Positions 9,953-23,529 of a stretch of DNA of 64,000 nucleotides are shown here, one piece after another. The DNA lies in the NCBI GenBank assembly GCA_948567375.1, contig OX419758.1, positions 36,657,473 to 36,721,472 of the forward strand. The letters run 5' to 3'. How positions within the stretch are numbered: position 1 is the stretch's first letter; each line of letters opens with the position of its first letter. The notes under the pieces were generated by a model. The model did no database searches, was not told the origin of the DNA, and worked only from the letters and a program-made list of their open reading frames with translations. Source of the DNA: Lunularia cruciata (Eukaryota > Streptophyta > Marchantiopsida > Lunulariales > Lunulariaceae). Both the position numbers and the translations under genes were made by a program.

Positions 9953-11510
9953 TTGACACTTGAGGAGATAGAGAGAAGGTTAGCTACCCTCAAGTATGGC
10001 CTAAATGTTACCAAGGAGGAGAAGGTGAGATTTGAGGAGATTTTTTGCAAGTTCATCCATGTGTTTGCTTTCAGTTACAAGGATTTGAAGGAAGTCACCT
10101 TGGAGGAGCACAAGATAGAGGTGGAATCACATGTAAGACCAATCTGCCAAAAGCAACGTTGCATTGGCCCACCAATTTCTTTGGTTGTGAAGGAGGAGAT
10201 TGAGAATCTCAAAGAGGCCGGATTTATCTTTGAGGTGGAGAATTCAGAATGGGTGTATCCAATGGTTATTGTGAAGAAAAAGAATGGCAAGCTTTGAGTA
10301 TGTGTGGGTTACAAGAAGCTCAACGTTGTTACCAAGAAGGACTACTACCCATTGCCATTCATTGATGAGATCTTGGAAGAGGTTAGAGGTCATGAGAGGT
10401 ATAGTTTTGGAGATGGTTATAGTGGATAGAACCAAATCAAGATACACCAGAGCATCAACAACTCATCATATTCACCACACCTTGGAGGACTTATGCTTTC
10501 AAGGTCATGCCTTTTGGGCTTTGTAATGCTCCAATCACATTCCAACGGTTCATGAACAAGGTATTTGAACCTTTCATTGGGAAGAGAATTCATTGATGAC
10601 TTTTGTATCTATGGGAGCAAGGAGGAGTACTTTGAGCACCTAATCAAGGTCTTGCAATGCTTGGATGAGGCAAATGCATCACTCAACCTAAAGAAGTGCA
10701 TTTTTGGATGTGAAGAAGGTCTAATTTTGGGGCACATCATCTCCAAGGATGGAATAGTAGTTGATCCTGAGAAGGTGAGGAAAATCTTAGACCTTCCATT
10801 CCCTTCAAGCTTGACAAAGTTATGCCAATTCTTAGGGATGGTTAGGTACTATAGGAGGTTCATCTTCTCATTTTCTAACAAGGCTTATGCATTGACAATC
10901 TACATGAAGAAGGGTGTAGATTACATGGTGATTTAGAAGACAAGGAGGCTCTCAAAGCTTTTGAGGAACTCAAGCAATCCCTTGTTGTAGCTCCAATTCT
11001 TGCTAAACTTGATTGGAGTAAGCCTTTCATCCTCTACACTGATGCTTCTAATGTAGCTATAGGATGCACTCTTAGTCAATTAGACCAAGATGGGTATGAT
11101 CATCCAATAGCTTATGCTAGTAGGTAGATGGTTTCAATAGAAAAGAACTACTCTATCATGGAGAGAGAAGGGTTGGTAGTGATCTTTGGTCTCAAGAAGT
11201 TTAGACACTACTTGATTGGAGGGAAAGCCACCTTTGTCACGGATCACAAGGCTTTGAAGTACATCTTCAACAAGCCTAATGTTGAAGGGAGACTAGCAAG
11301 GTGACTGATACTCTTGTCTGAGTATGACTACCTCATTAAGAATAGACCAAGAAAGAAACATGCAGATGCTAATTTGTTATCTAGAGCTTATGATCATGAT
11401 GGAGATGAGCCAATGGATGATTCCTTTCCGGATGAGGAGCTCATGACAATCTCAGTCACTCAAGAGTTCCAATGGAGTACAAGGAGATTATGGATTTTGT
11501 GACAAGAGGT
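9953..11510 (+). pseudogene. Reverse transcriptase and RNase H of element C
   Basis: Reverse transcriptase begins in the frame 9953-10297, which ends at VKKKNGKL. The palm continues in other frames with a PLPFIDEIL segment near 10350. The catalytic motif appears as FIDD at about 10590-10601 (Phe in place of Tyr), inside an open frame to 10936 that contains the LGMVRYYRRFI segment. RNase H follows near 11030-11400: YTDAS (11036), the DHKALKYIF motif near 11242 and the HADANLLSR end near 11360. Several frameshifts and stops make it inactive. Confidence 0.84.
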
Positions 11511-11569
11511 AACTATCCAAAAGGGATGCATGCTAGGGAGAGGAAGGCCATTGTAGCAAGATCTAGACT

Positions 11570-12266
11570 TGTAATACTCCGAGGACAAGAGAAGAGAGAA
11601 AACATCGATTGCACACTCAAACATCCGATGCCCCAAGGGAGCACCTTCTCTTTATTATATAGATAAAGAGGATCTCCTCCAAGGAAGCTCCACCATAGGA
11701 TTACGTACTTGGATGGGTGACCTGTCTTGTCTAGGTCCTTTCTGGTTGGTCAAACGAGCTTTGACCGGAGGGAATCTTTTAGGGAATCTTCTTGTAGGAA
11801 TCTCAAAATCACATGAGTAACGTACCGTTGGAAAGCTCTCGACGAGACAAAGCAGGGGAGGAGGGAAGGCCAGCCTTTCCTCCATTGGGGGGGGGGGATC
11901 TGCACATTTTCAAGGCCTAATTCATCCGTTTAGGCCTCCAAAATTGCCTTCAAAGATTTCAGGCATATTTCGGTTCCTACTCTATTAGTAGAAGTCCCCT
12001 TTTGGTGATACCTCTTTCTGATCTGTTTAGTCCATCATGTGTAACATCCTTCCAGATGTTACCAAACCAATTCTCACCTTTAAATCATATGTCTAGCTAT
12101 TGGTTCTAAGGTTCTCAAGTCTATTTTGGTTTCTGCCCTATTAGTAAAAGTACTCTTTTGGTGATACTTCTATCTGATCTATTTTGACCATCATGTATAA
12201 CATCATTCTAGATGTTACCAAACCGAATTTCACATCTAGATCATATGGCTAACCCTTGGTATTACA
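11570..12266 (+). repeat. Solo LTR, family T, copy 2
   Basis: A 697-bp block with short inverted termini, TGTAATAC at the left and GTATTACA at the right. Flanks are AGACT (11565-11569) and AGACC (12267-12271), a 5-bp target duplication with one change. It matches 2865-3612 across its length, including the TTTATTATATAGA TATA-like stretch. It interrupts element C between RNase H and integrase. This copy defines the family termini best. Confidence 0.87.
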
Positions 12267-12269
12267 AGA

Positions 12270-13485
12270 CCTTACACAATGGTGGAGGATATTCTTTTTC
12301 ACCAAGGAGCAGATGGTCTACTTTGAAGAGCAGTGGGTAAGAAAGAGTATATCCTACTTATAAAGGAGTTTCATGAAGGGTTAGTGTGTGGAGGACCTTT
12401 GCATGAAAGGTGACTGATTTCAAGATTCTAGATGCATGTTACCATTAGAGAGGGATTTTCAAGGATTGTCTTGATTACTGCAAAACTTGTCATGTTTGTC
12501 TAGCTTTTGCTAGAAAGTCTACATCCACTCCACCACTTAGATCAATTTTATTGCTAGGACCTTTTGAGAAGTGGGGAATTGATTTTGTAGGTCCTTTCAA
12601 TAGAACCTCAAGGAAAAATTGGTATATTGTGGTAGTTATTGATATCTTACCAAGTGGGTTGAGGCTAGACCATTGAGCGACAAGAATGAAGATGAAGTTT
12701 GTAGACTTCTTTATGAACGCATTATCACTAGGTTTGAATACCCTTTGGAGTTGGTTTTTGATAGAGGAGGAGACTTACAAGAAGCATTACTACAGCCATG
12801 CTATGACATTTCTCCATCACACATAGAGTAACTACATCCATATAAGCCAAATTCCAATGGCTTGGCAGAGAGAACCAATCAGATCTTGTGCATGATGTTG
12901 GCCAAAGATGCAGAAATGGAGGGGGCTAAACATCATGGGGACAAGAGGATTCATGTGGTTTTGTGGGAGTATAAGACAACCATGAAGACTTCCATCGGAT
13001 ATTCTCCATTTCAATTGGTAAATGGTATTGAGTCTACCCTATTTATTCACTTTGATCTTCCTACCTTCTAAAGCATTCATAGGAGATTGAAGAAAGCACA
13101 AGGAGGTGATGAAGAGAAGTCAAGGAAGGAACAACTCATGGAGTTGGAAGAGGCAAGAGCAGTTGCTATGGTTCGAGTGGAGCAAGCCCAAAGGAAACAA
13201 AAGGAGAGTTATGACAAGAGGTAAGGCAAGAAGAAGGTGGAGCCTTTCAAAGAGGGTGATCGGGTAATGTTGTTTGATTCTATTTGATTCAAGAGAGTGC
13301 AAAAGAAGTTTTTTGCCTAAGTGCTTTGACCTTTCATTGTGGAGAAGATGTGGGGCAATTACACCTATGATCTCAAGGAGTTGGGAGGAAGACACTTTGA
13401 TAGAATTAACCATGATAAGTTGAAGATGTATCATAGAAGGTAGAGAGACCTTCACTTTGAGGACAAAGTGAAAACTTAGTCCGTA
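12270..13485 (+). pseudogene. Integrase and C-terminal linker of element C
   Basis: The zinc-binding CKTCHVC segment lies near 12480. The core begins with GIDFVGPF near 12575 (first Asp). The frame 12862-13071 carries the AERTNQ segment and the SPFQLV motif typical of the core's end. After 13080 a Lys/Glu/Gln-rich linker leads to a GD-R-V-MLFD segment and a HDKLK motif near 13410, the conserved C-terminal domain of this gypsy type. Integrase inserts cDNA into the genome. In-frame stops disrupt it. The coding region ends about 25 bp before the LTR. Confidence 0.82.
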
Positions 13486-13491
13486 AGTAAA

Positions 13492-14172
13492 TGTAACACC
13501 CATTTGTGCATGTATGTGGTATTGTTATATTTAGCTTAGTATTACAAGTACTTGAGAGATATTATTTATATAGAGATAAAAGATGGTTCTACATTAGTCA
13601 TGATTAGTTAAAGTTAGTCATAGCTAAGATAGAGGGGATCTTAATTTAGAGGAAGTGGAAAAGATGAGCATCACTATTTTGGATTCTAGTGTGTTGACTT
13701 GGTATTATTCTTAGGTGTTTGGCTTTGAGGAAAGAGTTGAGAACTCTTGGGCCCGCAAGCCTTTTTGTTTTGGATTTTTCTATAGTCCAAGGATAGCCCA
13801 TGTGAAGGAATCCTTGACTTAGTAGTTAGGTCAAGATAAGATCATATGCTTAGTGGAATATGCCCATGTGTATGAATATTCCTTTATATATTTTGACTTT
13901 GTTTGACTTTTAGTCTAGTAACTTGAATTACTACGGTAATTAGTAACTTTGCTGTGTAATTATTTTACAAGTATATAAACAAGGGGTGAGGAGGTACTCA
14001 TCATCCTTTCATTTGCAACTATCTCTTTCATTGAGTTCTCTAGTGAGCAGTGTCTTGAGTCTTGGAGTGTTAGCCTTGCAGGAGTATGATGGAGTCTTTG
14101 CCTTCTTAGTCCATGGTGCACTAGCATAATAGCAATAAGAGTTTTATCTTGTGAGAGACCGGCCGGCTCACA
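13492..14172 (+). repeat. 3' LTR of element C (family G)
   Basis: A 681-bp block starting TGTAACACCC and ending GGCTCACA. It is matched along its length by 59082-59772 (plus) and by 54771-55899 (minus, interrupted). It has a TATA box, TATATAAAC, at about 13973, conserved in all three copies. It begins directly after the C-terminal integrase linker of element C, so it is called as its 3' LTR. Confidence 0.85.
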
Positions 14173-16149
14173 GTTCATCATAATTGAAATTACTTCTTGA
14201 CAATACATAAGCTTTTGTCTTGGATGAAGTAATTGAGGTCAATGCAACCCTATCACCTTCTTGAGTTTGTGGAGATTCCCTAACATCTAAATATATACTT
14301 GAAAATGGTGATCCAAGATTGTTAACTTTCCACTAATGAACTAATGAACAAACCGAAGCTTAAATAATAAACAAAGTCTGAAGATTAATGTGAGAAAATA
14401 ATTGTTCATTTGTTCTTAGTGTCACTTTCAATGGTTATGGTTTAGAACAACCACAATTTAATTCTTGCGCTTGACAAAGATCTATAAACTCTCTTTTTGC
14501 TTTATTTTAAATAAAATATAAACTACTTTTCATCAATAAACTTCAACTGATTTACTATAACACCGAGATAACTGAAAATAAATCCTTTTCAGCTCAAAGC
14601 ATGTACCTTAGCCAACAACATATATCAGTTTTTCTCTCTTATAAGAATTTGGTCAACCCTCTCCAAAAGCTCCGTAACTCTTTTTTTCATTTGGAGCAAA
14701 GATTATTATCTCCTTGATCAATTTCCTTGAGAATGTAATTGTATTACCCAATATTTACATAAACACAAATGGAATGGCGATCTATCCGCCCTCCGCAAGA
14801 TATCCGGTAAATACATCATGGTTATATTTTGATTCGTAGATTCCTTTACTAGTACTAGTTCCATGATAATTTTTACAAGTAAATTTCAACAGTAATCAAA
14901 CTTATCAAACAGGAAAATGCAATCGCTTACACCTTTGGATCGGTATTGTATTACAGACGATATGGAATCTACTTGGTAAAAAATTGATGTTAATTAAAGT
15001 TGTATCCTTGATTAAATTCCTATATAAGCTCAAGCATTAATTGTTTGCTTGGATTCTCATTTGTAATTCATAAAATTAGATCTAAACTTACGTTCACTTA
15101 AATTGGAATAATACAAAACATCAATCATTAATATTATAAATTGTGTCTTTAATATTAATATTTTTTTATAATAATATAGATATTCTTAATCATGCCCAAA
15201 TATACACTCCAAACCATATATCGTAAAGGAATTAAGATCATATATGACCAAGAGTTCTATCATAAAGAAATCTATTATATGTATAATTATTAAAATGGAT
15301 GAGAAATTATATGAAAATTGTGGGATTTTTAAGAAAAATGAAAGTAAATACATGTAGAGTGCATTTGTTTTTGAGAGAGATATATATAATTTAAAATATA
15401 AAAGATTATATACCTATCTACTTAGGTTAATTCACTAAAAATATATATAAAAACTTAGACTGTTCATTTATTGAAGATTACTAGAGTTTATATTTATAGA
15501 TTCAAACTCTCCAAGAATCATGCATTACTTTCCTATTTTGTAAAGATCATTTAAAATAATACTATTAACTTGACAAAAGGGTAACATGAAAAAATACTTA
15601 TTATTACGTTTGACCAATATGTTAAAAAGATATTCTACAAAAGAAATTTTTATCAAGCATTTGTAATTTATAATATTTTAAAGTGTATCAAGTATAAAAT
15701 ATAGTTCAAAAGAATCATTTTTATAAGAATGCTTTGGACTTTTGATCTACTTTGAACTGTAGTAATTAAACTATAATATTTTTGAAGTTGTTCAAGTATG
15801 CAAATTAGTTTTATAACATATTATCACAAGTACTTTTTCAAATATCTGATGCAATTTTTTCTTTTGTATATTCTATTAACTTATCTTAAATATGCAAATT
15901 TTAGAAATTAATTATATTTAAGCTATTAAATTTTTTTCTCTCTCCCTTGTACAGCTTGATGGGGTCTTCCCATCTTTTGAGTTTGCTGCATGGTCGCCTT
16001 TTCTATAAAAGAACTTTATCTTTAAAGCTCCAAGAAAGACTTCAAATTCAAAAGAGTAAAGTATGATCTTCTATAAAATCCTCTACCTAAAACTTGATTC
16101 TTTAGATAAAAGAGTATCTTAATATTAATTATCATCAAATTTCAGAGAG

Positions 16150-16167
16150 AGAGAGATATAGATATAT

Positions 16168-16209
<42 letters not shown>
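16150..16209. repeat. (TA)n microsatellite
   Basis: An uninterrupted run of about 20 or more TA units preceded by GATATA repeats. Confidence 0.95.
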
Positions 16210-16212
<3 letters not shown>

Positions 16213-17622
16213 TTTATTTTTTTTCCTTCATTTGAAATATCTTTGATAATTTTAAACTAATAAGTTATAAACTATTTTGACCTCTGATCAATTTATATAA
16301 TTTCTTTCTCTTACATCATAACTCTATTTTGAAGAGAAGACTATGTTTTGATAAGTTTGTTTTATTTTATTTTACCAAAAGAATAAATTAGGAACTCATC
16401 CTTTTCTTTCAATTTTCCATGTTAAAAATGTATTTCTATTATGGATATTTCATAATCTACAAAGCATACATACCTAAATTTTTATTTCTAAATTAATTTT
16501 ATATATTTGATAAAATTTAAACTACTTATTAAAACTTAAACTTACCCTAGCTTTGTAGGTTTGTATTATTCATAGATATTTGAGCTATAATGGATAGTAA
16601 ACTTAGAAAAAAATAATATTATAATATATTCATAATATTTAACTATCTAAAAAATTAAATATATATTTATCAATATATTATATCGATATTTATCACTAAT
16701 AAGAAAGTATATAAATTCTCAAAATAAATTGTAATAATATAAATTACAGATATATAACTAATAAATAAATAAATATGTTATTATAATAGATTTAGAGTGG
16801 TATACAACTACTTGAAGAAAGAGTTGTTTGGAAATAAAAGATTGATTCACTTAATTTTAGTACTTACATAATATAATATTAAATATTTATTGGTTTTAAT
16901 TTCAGTTTATAATCATATATAATTATGAAAAATAATAATTAATATTAAGCTTTTATTTAAGGATATTTAATAACTGAAAATTAATTCTATAGTTGAATAA
17001 TATGACTATAATAAAAATGGACTTACATGCATATTAAAATGTTGATTTAGTTATGCAAAATTTAGATATTTTATATTTGATTATGAACACATTTAAATGA
17101 AAATAGATCTTTCACACGATGTAACTCATGAAATTATAAATTTTTTTTATTTTTAATATCAAATTTTTAGCTACAGATATGAAAAATTTAAAAATTCATC
17201 TTCTCATACTATTTTTGGTTAGACATAATTAAAGGTAGAGCTCTCCTTTAGTTGAGTATATCAAATAGAAGAAAATTCTTCTTAATTAAATAGTTGAATA
17301 GTAAATTAATTATGACTAGTTTATATTAGATTCTATCAAGTAAGAGATTATTTTATCATAGAAATGTATAATGGAGCTTTTAGTTTTGATTTTGTGTCAA
17401 TAAGATTAGGTTTTTTTGTCTTATATCTCAGATTATCAATCCATTTAAGGGATGTACTATATGATTTTATTTAAGTATATATAAAAGTAAGAGTGGTTAT
17501 TAGAAGTATCTCACCTCTAGAGTTTATTAGGAGAATTCTTCATATCACCTAGAATAAAGGGTCTTCATTTTTAAAGAGAATGAATTACTTACTTTAATTA
17601 TATAGTGGGACAATCTTATCAT

Positions 17623-17686
17623 TTATACTCCAAATATATTACCTCATAATAATTAATAATAATGAGGTAATATATTTGGAGTATAA
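17623..17686. repeat. Perfect inverted repeat, 25-bp arms
   Basis: Arms 17623-17647 and 17662-17686 are exact reverse complements, separated by a 14-base AT-only loop. No element around it is recognised; it could be the core of a small foldback or MITE-like insertion. Confidence 0.9.
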
Positions 17687-20461
17687 TAATACCAAATATA
17701 TAATCATCTGATATAAAATATTTATTATAGTTATAATAACCAATATAAAATAATATATTTGAAGATGTATAAATACTTTCTTTTGCATTCTTTGAGTTTG
17801 TCTTAGCTTTTTAAGTTTTAAAATAAATTTTATAGAAGCTAAATTATCTTTTACAATAGTGGTCATGGAGGTAAATTGGAAGTTACAAAAGTGATTTAAT
17901 ATAAAAAGATTTCATATCAACATAGTTCCAAATGTTGTGAGTTGGAGGGAAGGGTAATGAAACAAGCTAATGGTCTCCAAATAGACTTTCGTTGAAGAGG
18001 TTTATAAGAGTGTCAAGTATTTGCTTGCCGGAGTGAAAAAATAGATAATAATCAATACTACAAGTTTATATCAATATAAAAAGACAAAACGAGTGATGAA
18101 GGAGTACACATTATCTCTATCTTTCCACTGTCTACAACTTTGTACATCATAGTTTAGTTTGGCAACACTTGGTTAGTTTATCAATAAGCATATCTGGAGA
18201 TAACATTTAGTGCATATGTCTAGCAAGGACCTCATGATGTAAATGATGAAGTCTCCTAGCCTACATTTTAAGAAGAGAATATGGATTGATACTTAAATAT
18301 AAATTTAAATATTCAAGTTGATAGGTACTTTTATGCAAAATAATAACATAGAAAGACTGGATTACTCTTTGCACAATCTTTACATCATTAGAATGAACTT
18401 ATCATGATGTTTCCAACTATACCAATATCATTACAAGAGCACAAGTTATAAAGTGTTAAGTGAATAGACACATTAACTAATCTTAGTGCCACTAAATAAG
18501 AGCTTGAATTATTATGACCATAGAATAAGACAAAATCATATTTGGGATTTAATTAGAGAACCCAATGTCCAATGTAAATGCTTTAGTAACATAGAAAGCC
18601 ATTGAAAGAGATTTATAACATGATCAAGTTTGACCCAAATCTATGAGAGGAGGAAGGTCTTATAATTTGGGATTTATTTATTTTGGTTTGGTTTTCTTTT
18701 TGGGAGACCAAAAGAGTAGAGTGACTTGGGTAGTCTAGAACTATATGTAAAGAAGGTCCCTAAAGCTAGACTGGAACCCAAACCTGACCTTGATAACTCT
18801 AGGAGGTGATCCAAGAATATAAGGTTAATTTTAGGTTAAAATAAAAGCTTATCTAACAAGTGCATATTGAGTGTCCAAGAGATGATATCTTGTCCTTAGT
18901 TTTAAAGTTGCATTGTGGTACTATTTTGACTGATCTATGATCCATCAGCTAGGAATGATGTGTCATAGCAAAACATGAGTTAGACATGATTGATAATCCA
19001 ATTGAGCCATTAGGTGCAAGAGATATACTAAACTCCTTTGGAAATTGCATTTATATACAACTCTTGAACCAATATCACAAAATTTTTCCAAAGATGATTC
19101 AAAGTTATACTATGAAGATTAAATTTTGCATGAGTTGAGCTCTTAACACATTAGACAAAATTATACTCCTAATAAGCTACTTGGATAATCTTATTATGCA
19201 TTAGATTTTTCTTGATCAATATACTCTTTCACTTTATGTAATTTTTTGTGTAATTTGTTTATGTAATTTACGTAATTTCAGTTTATGTAATTTCTTGAGT
19301 TTATCTTATTTGATTTGGACAATCTAAAATGTGATATCCAAGTTATTGGTAATAGAAATATTCTTTATACTAATATTGTAGTTCTTGGAAAACATTAGAT
19401 AAATTTTTTATCTAATGACATTATATATTGGATAGCATCAGTCTTGATGTGAAATGCTTCATTCTCTTTTTATCAAAGGGTTTGTATGACTTCTCAAGGC
19501 TATGAATGTAAAAATGTTGAAGAGATAAGAAAGTCAAATCACTTAACCATTTGAATGACTTCTTTGGATTGCTAGATTACCTCATGATTATTGGTATCTT
19601 TATACAATGTTTTAATTGATAAATTAAGTGATCTAATGCTCCTTCTTCATTCATCTCCAAAATACTTATAAGATTATTTTGGAATGGAATGATATAATTC
19701 TTCATCAAGCCTATCCATTTTAGCTCCATTAGACTATCATTTGTTGCTCTTGCTATTTTGATGACTTATAATTTTAATGTATAGATAAAAAATATTACCA
19801 AGGTAATTTTCTAATATAGGTCAAGTTTTAGATAAATTTTTTAACCTTTTAGGAGATACTCTAGAAGACACCTTCAAAGTTTCATCTAGAAGGTACCTCA
19901 GGGACCAATAAAAAAATTTCATTAAATATTATGTAGAAGGTACCTTAGGGACAAATAAATCTGGTAAGTAACTTAGTGAACCTTTTGGTAGACTTTGGCT
20001 CTTAAATGCTTTGGAATTGAGTTACTTCAATAGGAATTTTTGTTTGCTAGAAATTTAATACTTAAATTTTTAAGAAGCAAGCTTATGCTTATTCAAGTAC
20101 AGATAATAATGCCTTGGTTCATCTTGAAATTTTAAAAGAGGCATCTGTTATATTAGATGATAGTTTTCAATATTGAAAACTTTTTTGGATCAACCTCAAT
20201 CAACTTATTAAAATTTTATTTTGAAAATGATTGATATTAGTAATATAATTATGTATGTCAACCAATTAGATTGGTAGTTTTATTGTATTTAAGGTTAATG
20301 AGAAGATTGTATTCAATTCTTCATTCCTTCTAAAAAAAAACTTTGATGATAAGACTAATAGTATAATAGAGAAGTGTTATGAGTAAAGAGGAGATACACA
20401 TTTTGGTCTAACTACAAGATGCTCTTTATACACAAACTCCAAGTTTTTATTCAAATTAGAT

Positions 20462-23400
20462 GTGTTGGACTCATTTTTAACAAATAACTTTGATAGGTGG
20501 AAGGTGACATTATATAACCACACTTGTAAAGCTATTGGCATTGGTACAATACACATGAAGATGTTTGATGGTATTATGAGGACTCTTGCTGATGTGATGC
20601 ATGTTCCTGAGTTAAGGAAGAATTTGATATCACTAAGCACTTTGAAATCAAATGGTTGGAGGTGGGTAGGAGAAAATGGAACACTCAAGGTATCAAAAGG
20701 AGCATTGGTTGTAATGAAGAGCAAGAAGATAGGAAATCTTTATGAGCTTTTTGGAGAGACAATCACTAGAGGAGTGTCAAGTACCATTTCTGAAAATGAA
20801 GATCACAAAGATCTTACTCAATTATGGCACCTATGTTTGGCTCATATCAGTGAAAGGGGTCTAATTGAATTGTCCAAGCAACAACTTCTGAAGGGCCTTA
20901 AAAGTTGTAAGTTAAAATTCTGTGAGCATTGTGTAATAGGAAAGCAACGGAGGGTAAACTTTTTCATAAGAGTTCATGCACAAAGGGAATTTTAGACTAT
21001 GTGCATTTTGATGTTTGGGGCCGTGCACCTATAGCTTCAAAATCTGGAGCATTATATTTTGTATCTTTGGTTGATGATTACTCTAGGAGAGTATGGGTCT
21101 ACACCATGAAGCAAAAATCAGAGGTTTTCTCTATCTTTAAATAATGGAAGGTGATGATGGAGAAACAAACTAGAAGGAAAGTGAAGTGTTTTAGATCTAA
21201 TAATGGTGGAGAATACAAATCTGGAGAGTTTGATAGATATTGTAAGAGTGAAGGGATAATTCATCTCTTTACTATACCCGGTACCCCTCAAAATAATGGT
21301 GTGGCAGAGTGGATAAACCATTCACTCTTGGAGAAAGCAAGAGGTATGTTAAGCAACACCGGATTGGAGAAGAGTTTTTGGGCAAAAGCTATAAATACGG
21401 CTTGTCATTTGGTAAACATTTCTCCCCCTACTGCTATTGAGTGTAAGACACCTATGGAAAAATGGACAGGTAGGCATGTTGATTACTCTTCACTTAGAGT
21501 GTTTGGATGCATAGCTTATGTTCATATTGAAGAAGAACAAAGGACAAAGTTAGATCCCAAATCTAGAAAATGTATATTCTTGGGATATGAGAAGGATACA
21601 AAGGGATAGAGATTATGGGATCCAGAAAGGTGTTGTCTTGTTGTGAGTAGGGATGTAGTTTTTGATGAGACTAGTACAATGAAGACTATTACTATAGCAA
21701 AAGAAAAGAAAAAAAAGTTTCAGTCAGATTTTGTTAAGGTATTGATCTTGGAAATGAAAATTTTTTACCTCTTGTAGATATACCAAGTGAACCATTGGAA
21801 GAGTAAAGTCCAGAAGTGATTCATGAACGTAGGTATCCAAATAAGGATAGAAGGCCTCCAAAGAGATTTGATGATTCATTTGTAGCTTATGCTCTTCTTA
21901 AGGAGAATGTTGAGATTCTTCATATGAAGAGGCAATGCAAGATCAAGAGTGTCAAAAGTGGCATTGTGCAATGGAAGAGGAGATGAAGTCTTTGGCCAAA
22001 AACCAATCTTGGAGACTTGAAAAATTGCCTATGGGAAAGAAGGCAATTGGTTGCAGATAAATATTCTGGAGGAAGGAAGGATTTCCAAAATCAGGTGGAG
22101 ATCAAGACAAAGCAAGGCTTGTAGCAATGGGTTATAGCCAAAAAGAAGGTATTGACTTCAATGAGATTTTCTCACCATTGGTAAAAATCTCTTGAATTTG
22201 TGCACTATTGGCAATAGTTGCATTGCATAACTTGGAGTTGGAGCAACTAGATATTACAACCGCTTTTTTACCTAGAGAATCGGAGGAAGAGATTTACATG
22301 CATCAACCTGACGGCTTTGTGGTACCTATGAACCAGAACCTGGTTTGCAGGTTACAAAAGCCTTTATATGGACTAAAGCAAAGTCCAAGACTTTGGTACA
22401 TGAAATTTGATGCTTTCATGTTGAAGCATGGATATAACAGAAGTGAATCAAATTGTTGTGTGTACCTCAAGAAGCTACATGGACCTAGAGTATTTGACTT
22501 AATCATCTTGGTACTATATGTGGATGATATGCTGATTGCTGTGGAGTATATGGTTGAGGTGGAGAAATTGAAAGCATAACTTGGTAAGGAGTTTGATATG
22601 AAGGACTTGGGTTCTTCAAAGAGGGTCCTTGGGATTGAAATCCATTGGAACAAGAGCAAGGGAAAGTTATGGATATCTCAAAGGAGATATTTGGAAAAAT
22701 CACTCGCTTGGCTTGGCATGGAGAATGAAAAACTAGTGAACACTCCAATGGCAAATCATTCCAGGATATCATTGGAGCAATGTCCATCAAATGAGGAGGA
22801 GAGAAAAGTAATGTCAAATATTCCTTATGCTAGTGCTGTTGGGAGTTTAATGCATGCTATGGTCTGCGCTAGACCAAAAATCTCATATGCTGTGAGTATG
22901 GTGAGTAGATATATGGCAAATCCAAGGAAACAACACTAGGAAGTTGTGAAGTGGATACTTTGTTACTTGAAAGGGACTGTAAATATTGGCATTACCTTTG
23001 ATGTGGAGAAGGACAGAGAAGGAGGAATTACAGGGTATGTAGATTCTGATTTTGCCAGACACTTGGATAAGAGAAGGTCTACAACAGGATTTGTCTTTAC
23101 ACTTGTTGGTGGTGCAGTAAGTTGAAAGTCTACTCTCCAATCTACTGTTGCTCTTTCTATTACAGTGGCAGAATATATGGCAACAACTGAGGCTGCCAAA
23201 GAGGCAATATGGCTACAAATATTAGCCAAGGATGTAGGGCTCCCTAACATGAAGTCCACACTTTTTTGTGATAGCCAAAGCACTATTCACTTGGCCAAGA
23301 ATCAAGTACATCATTCAAGGACGAAGCATATTGATGTCAGACATCATTTGATCAGGGAAGCTGTGACAAATGGTAATATCAATTTGCAAAAGATTGGCAC

Positions 23401-23500
23401 GGAGGAAAATGCAGCTGATATGTTGACTAAACCTGTTCCTGTTGAGAAGTTCAAGTTATGCATGAACTTGCTCAACGTTCAATGTTGCTCTTTGGGATGA
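20462..23500 (+). pseudogene. Integrase, reverse transcriptase and RNase H of copia element 1
   Basis: The frame 20462-20995 holds the GAG-pre-integrase region with WHLCLAH and the FCEHC zinc-binding pair (H-H-C-C). The integrase core follows: FDVWG near 21010 (first Asp), SNNGGEY near 21200 (second Asp) and NGVAEW near 21300. Reverse transcriptase runs 22000-22600, with the YVDD catalytic motif near 22516 and PLYGLKQ near 22365. RNase H follows, with DSQS near 23270, TKHIDVRHH near 23320 and ADMLTKPVP near 23410. At least one in-frame stop (21142) and several frameshifts (21610-22200, 22580, 22940-23160) disable it. Many frames are long, so decay is moderate. Confidence 0.87.
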
Positions 23501-23529
23501 TATGGTGGATACAAGCAAAAGGTGGAGAT

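Larger units (their letters stand above)
7740..14172 (+). mobile_element. Ty3/gypsy element C (Tat-like), with 3' LTR
   Basis: Plus-strand order: gag with one zinc knuckle, protease, reverse transcriptase, RNase H, integrase, C-terminal linker and LTR (13492-14172). The sequence style of reverse transcriptase and integrase resembles the non-chromovirus Tat/OTA plant lineages, judged by eye. No 5' LTR is visible: the DNA left of gag runs into a family H solo LTR. A family T solo LTR (11570-12266) splits RNase H from integrase. Frames change often and stops are common, but long open patches remain, so C may be younger than A. Confidence 0.85.
14173..20376. other. AT-rich spacer without recognisable genes
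   Basis: About 6.2 kb of strongly AT-rich DNA. I see no open frame of note, no conserved protein motif and no RNA gene. It contains a TA microsatellite and a perfect hairpin (listed separately). Short repeated phrases such as the pair near 19890 and 19935 (AGAAGGTACCT) hint at old duplications. Confidence 0.6.

Noticed and set aside
14173..20376. Hidden gene in the AT-rich spacer
   Set aside because: No frame longer than about 75 codons, no splice-bounded motif and no conserved protein segment could be found on either strand.
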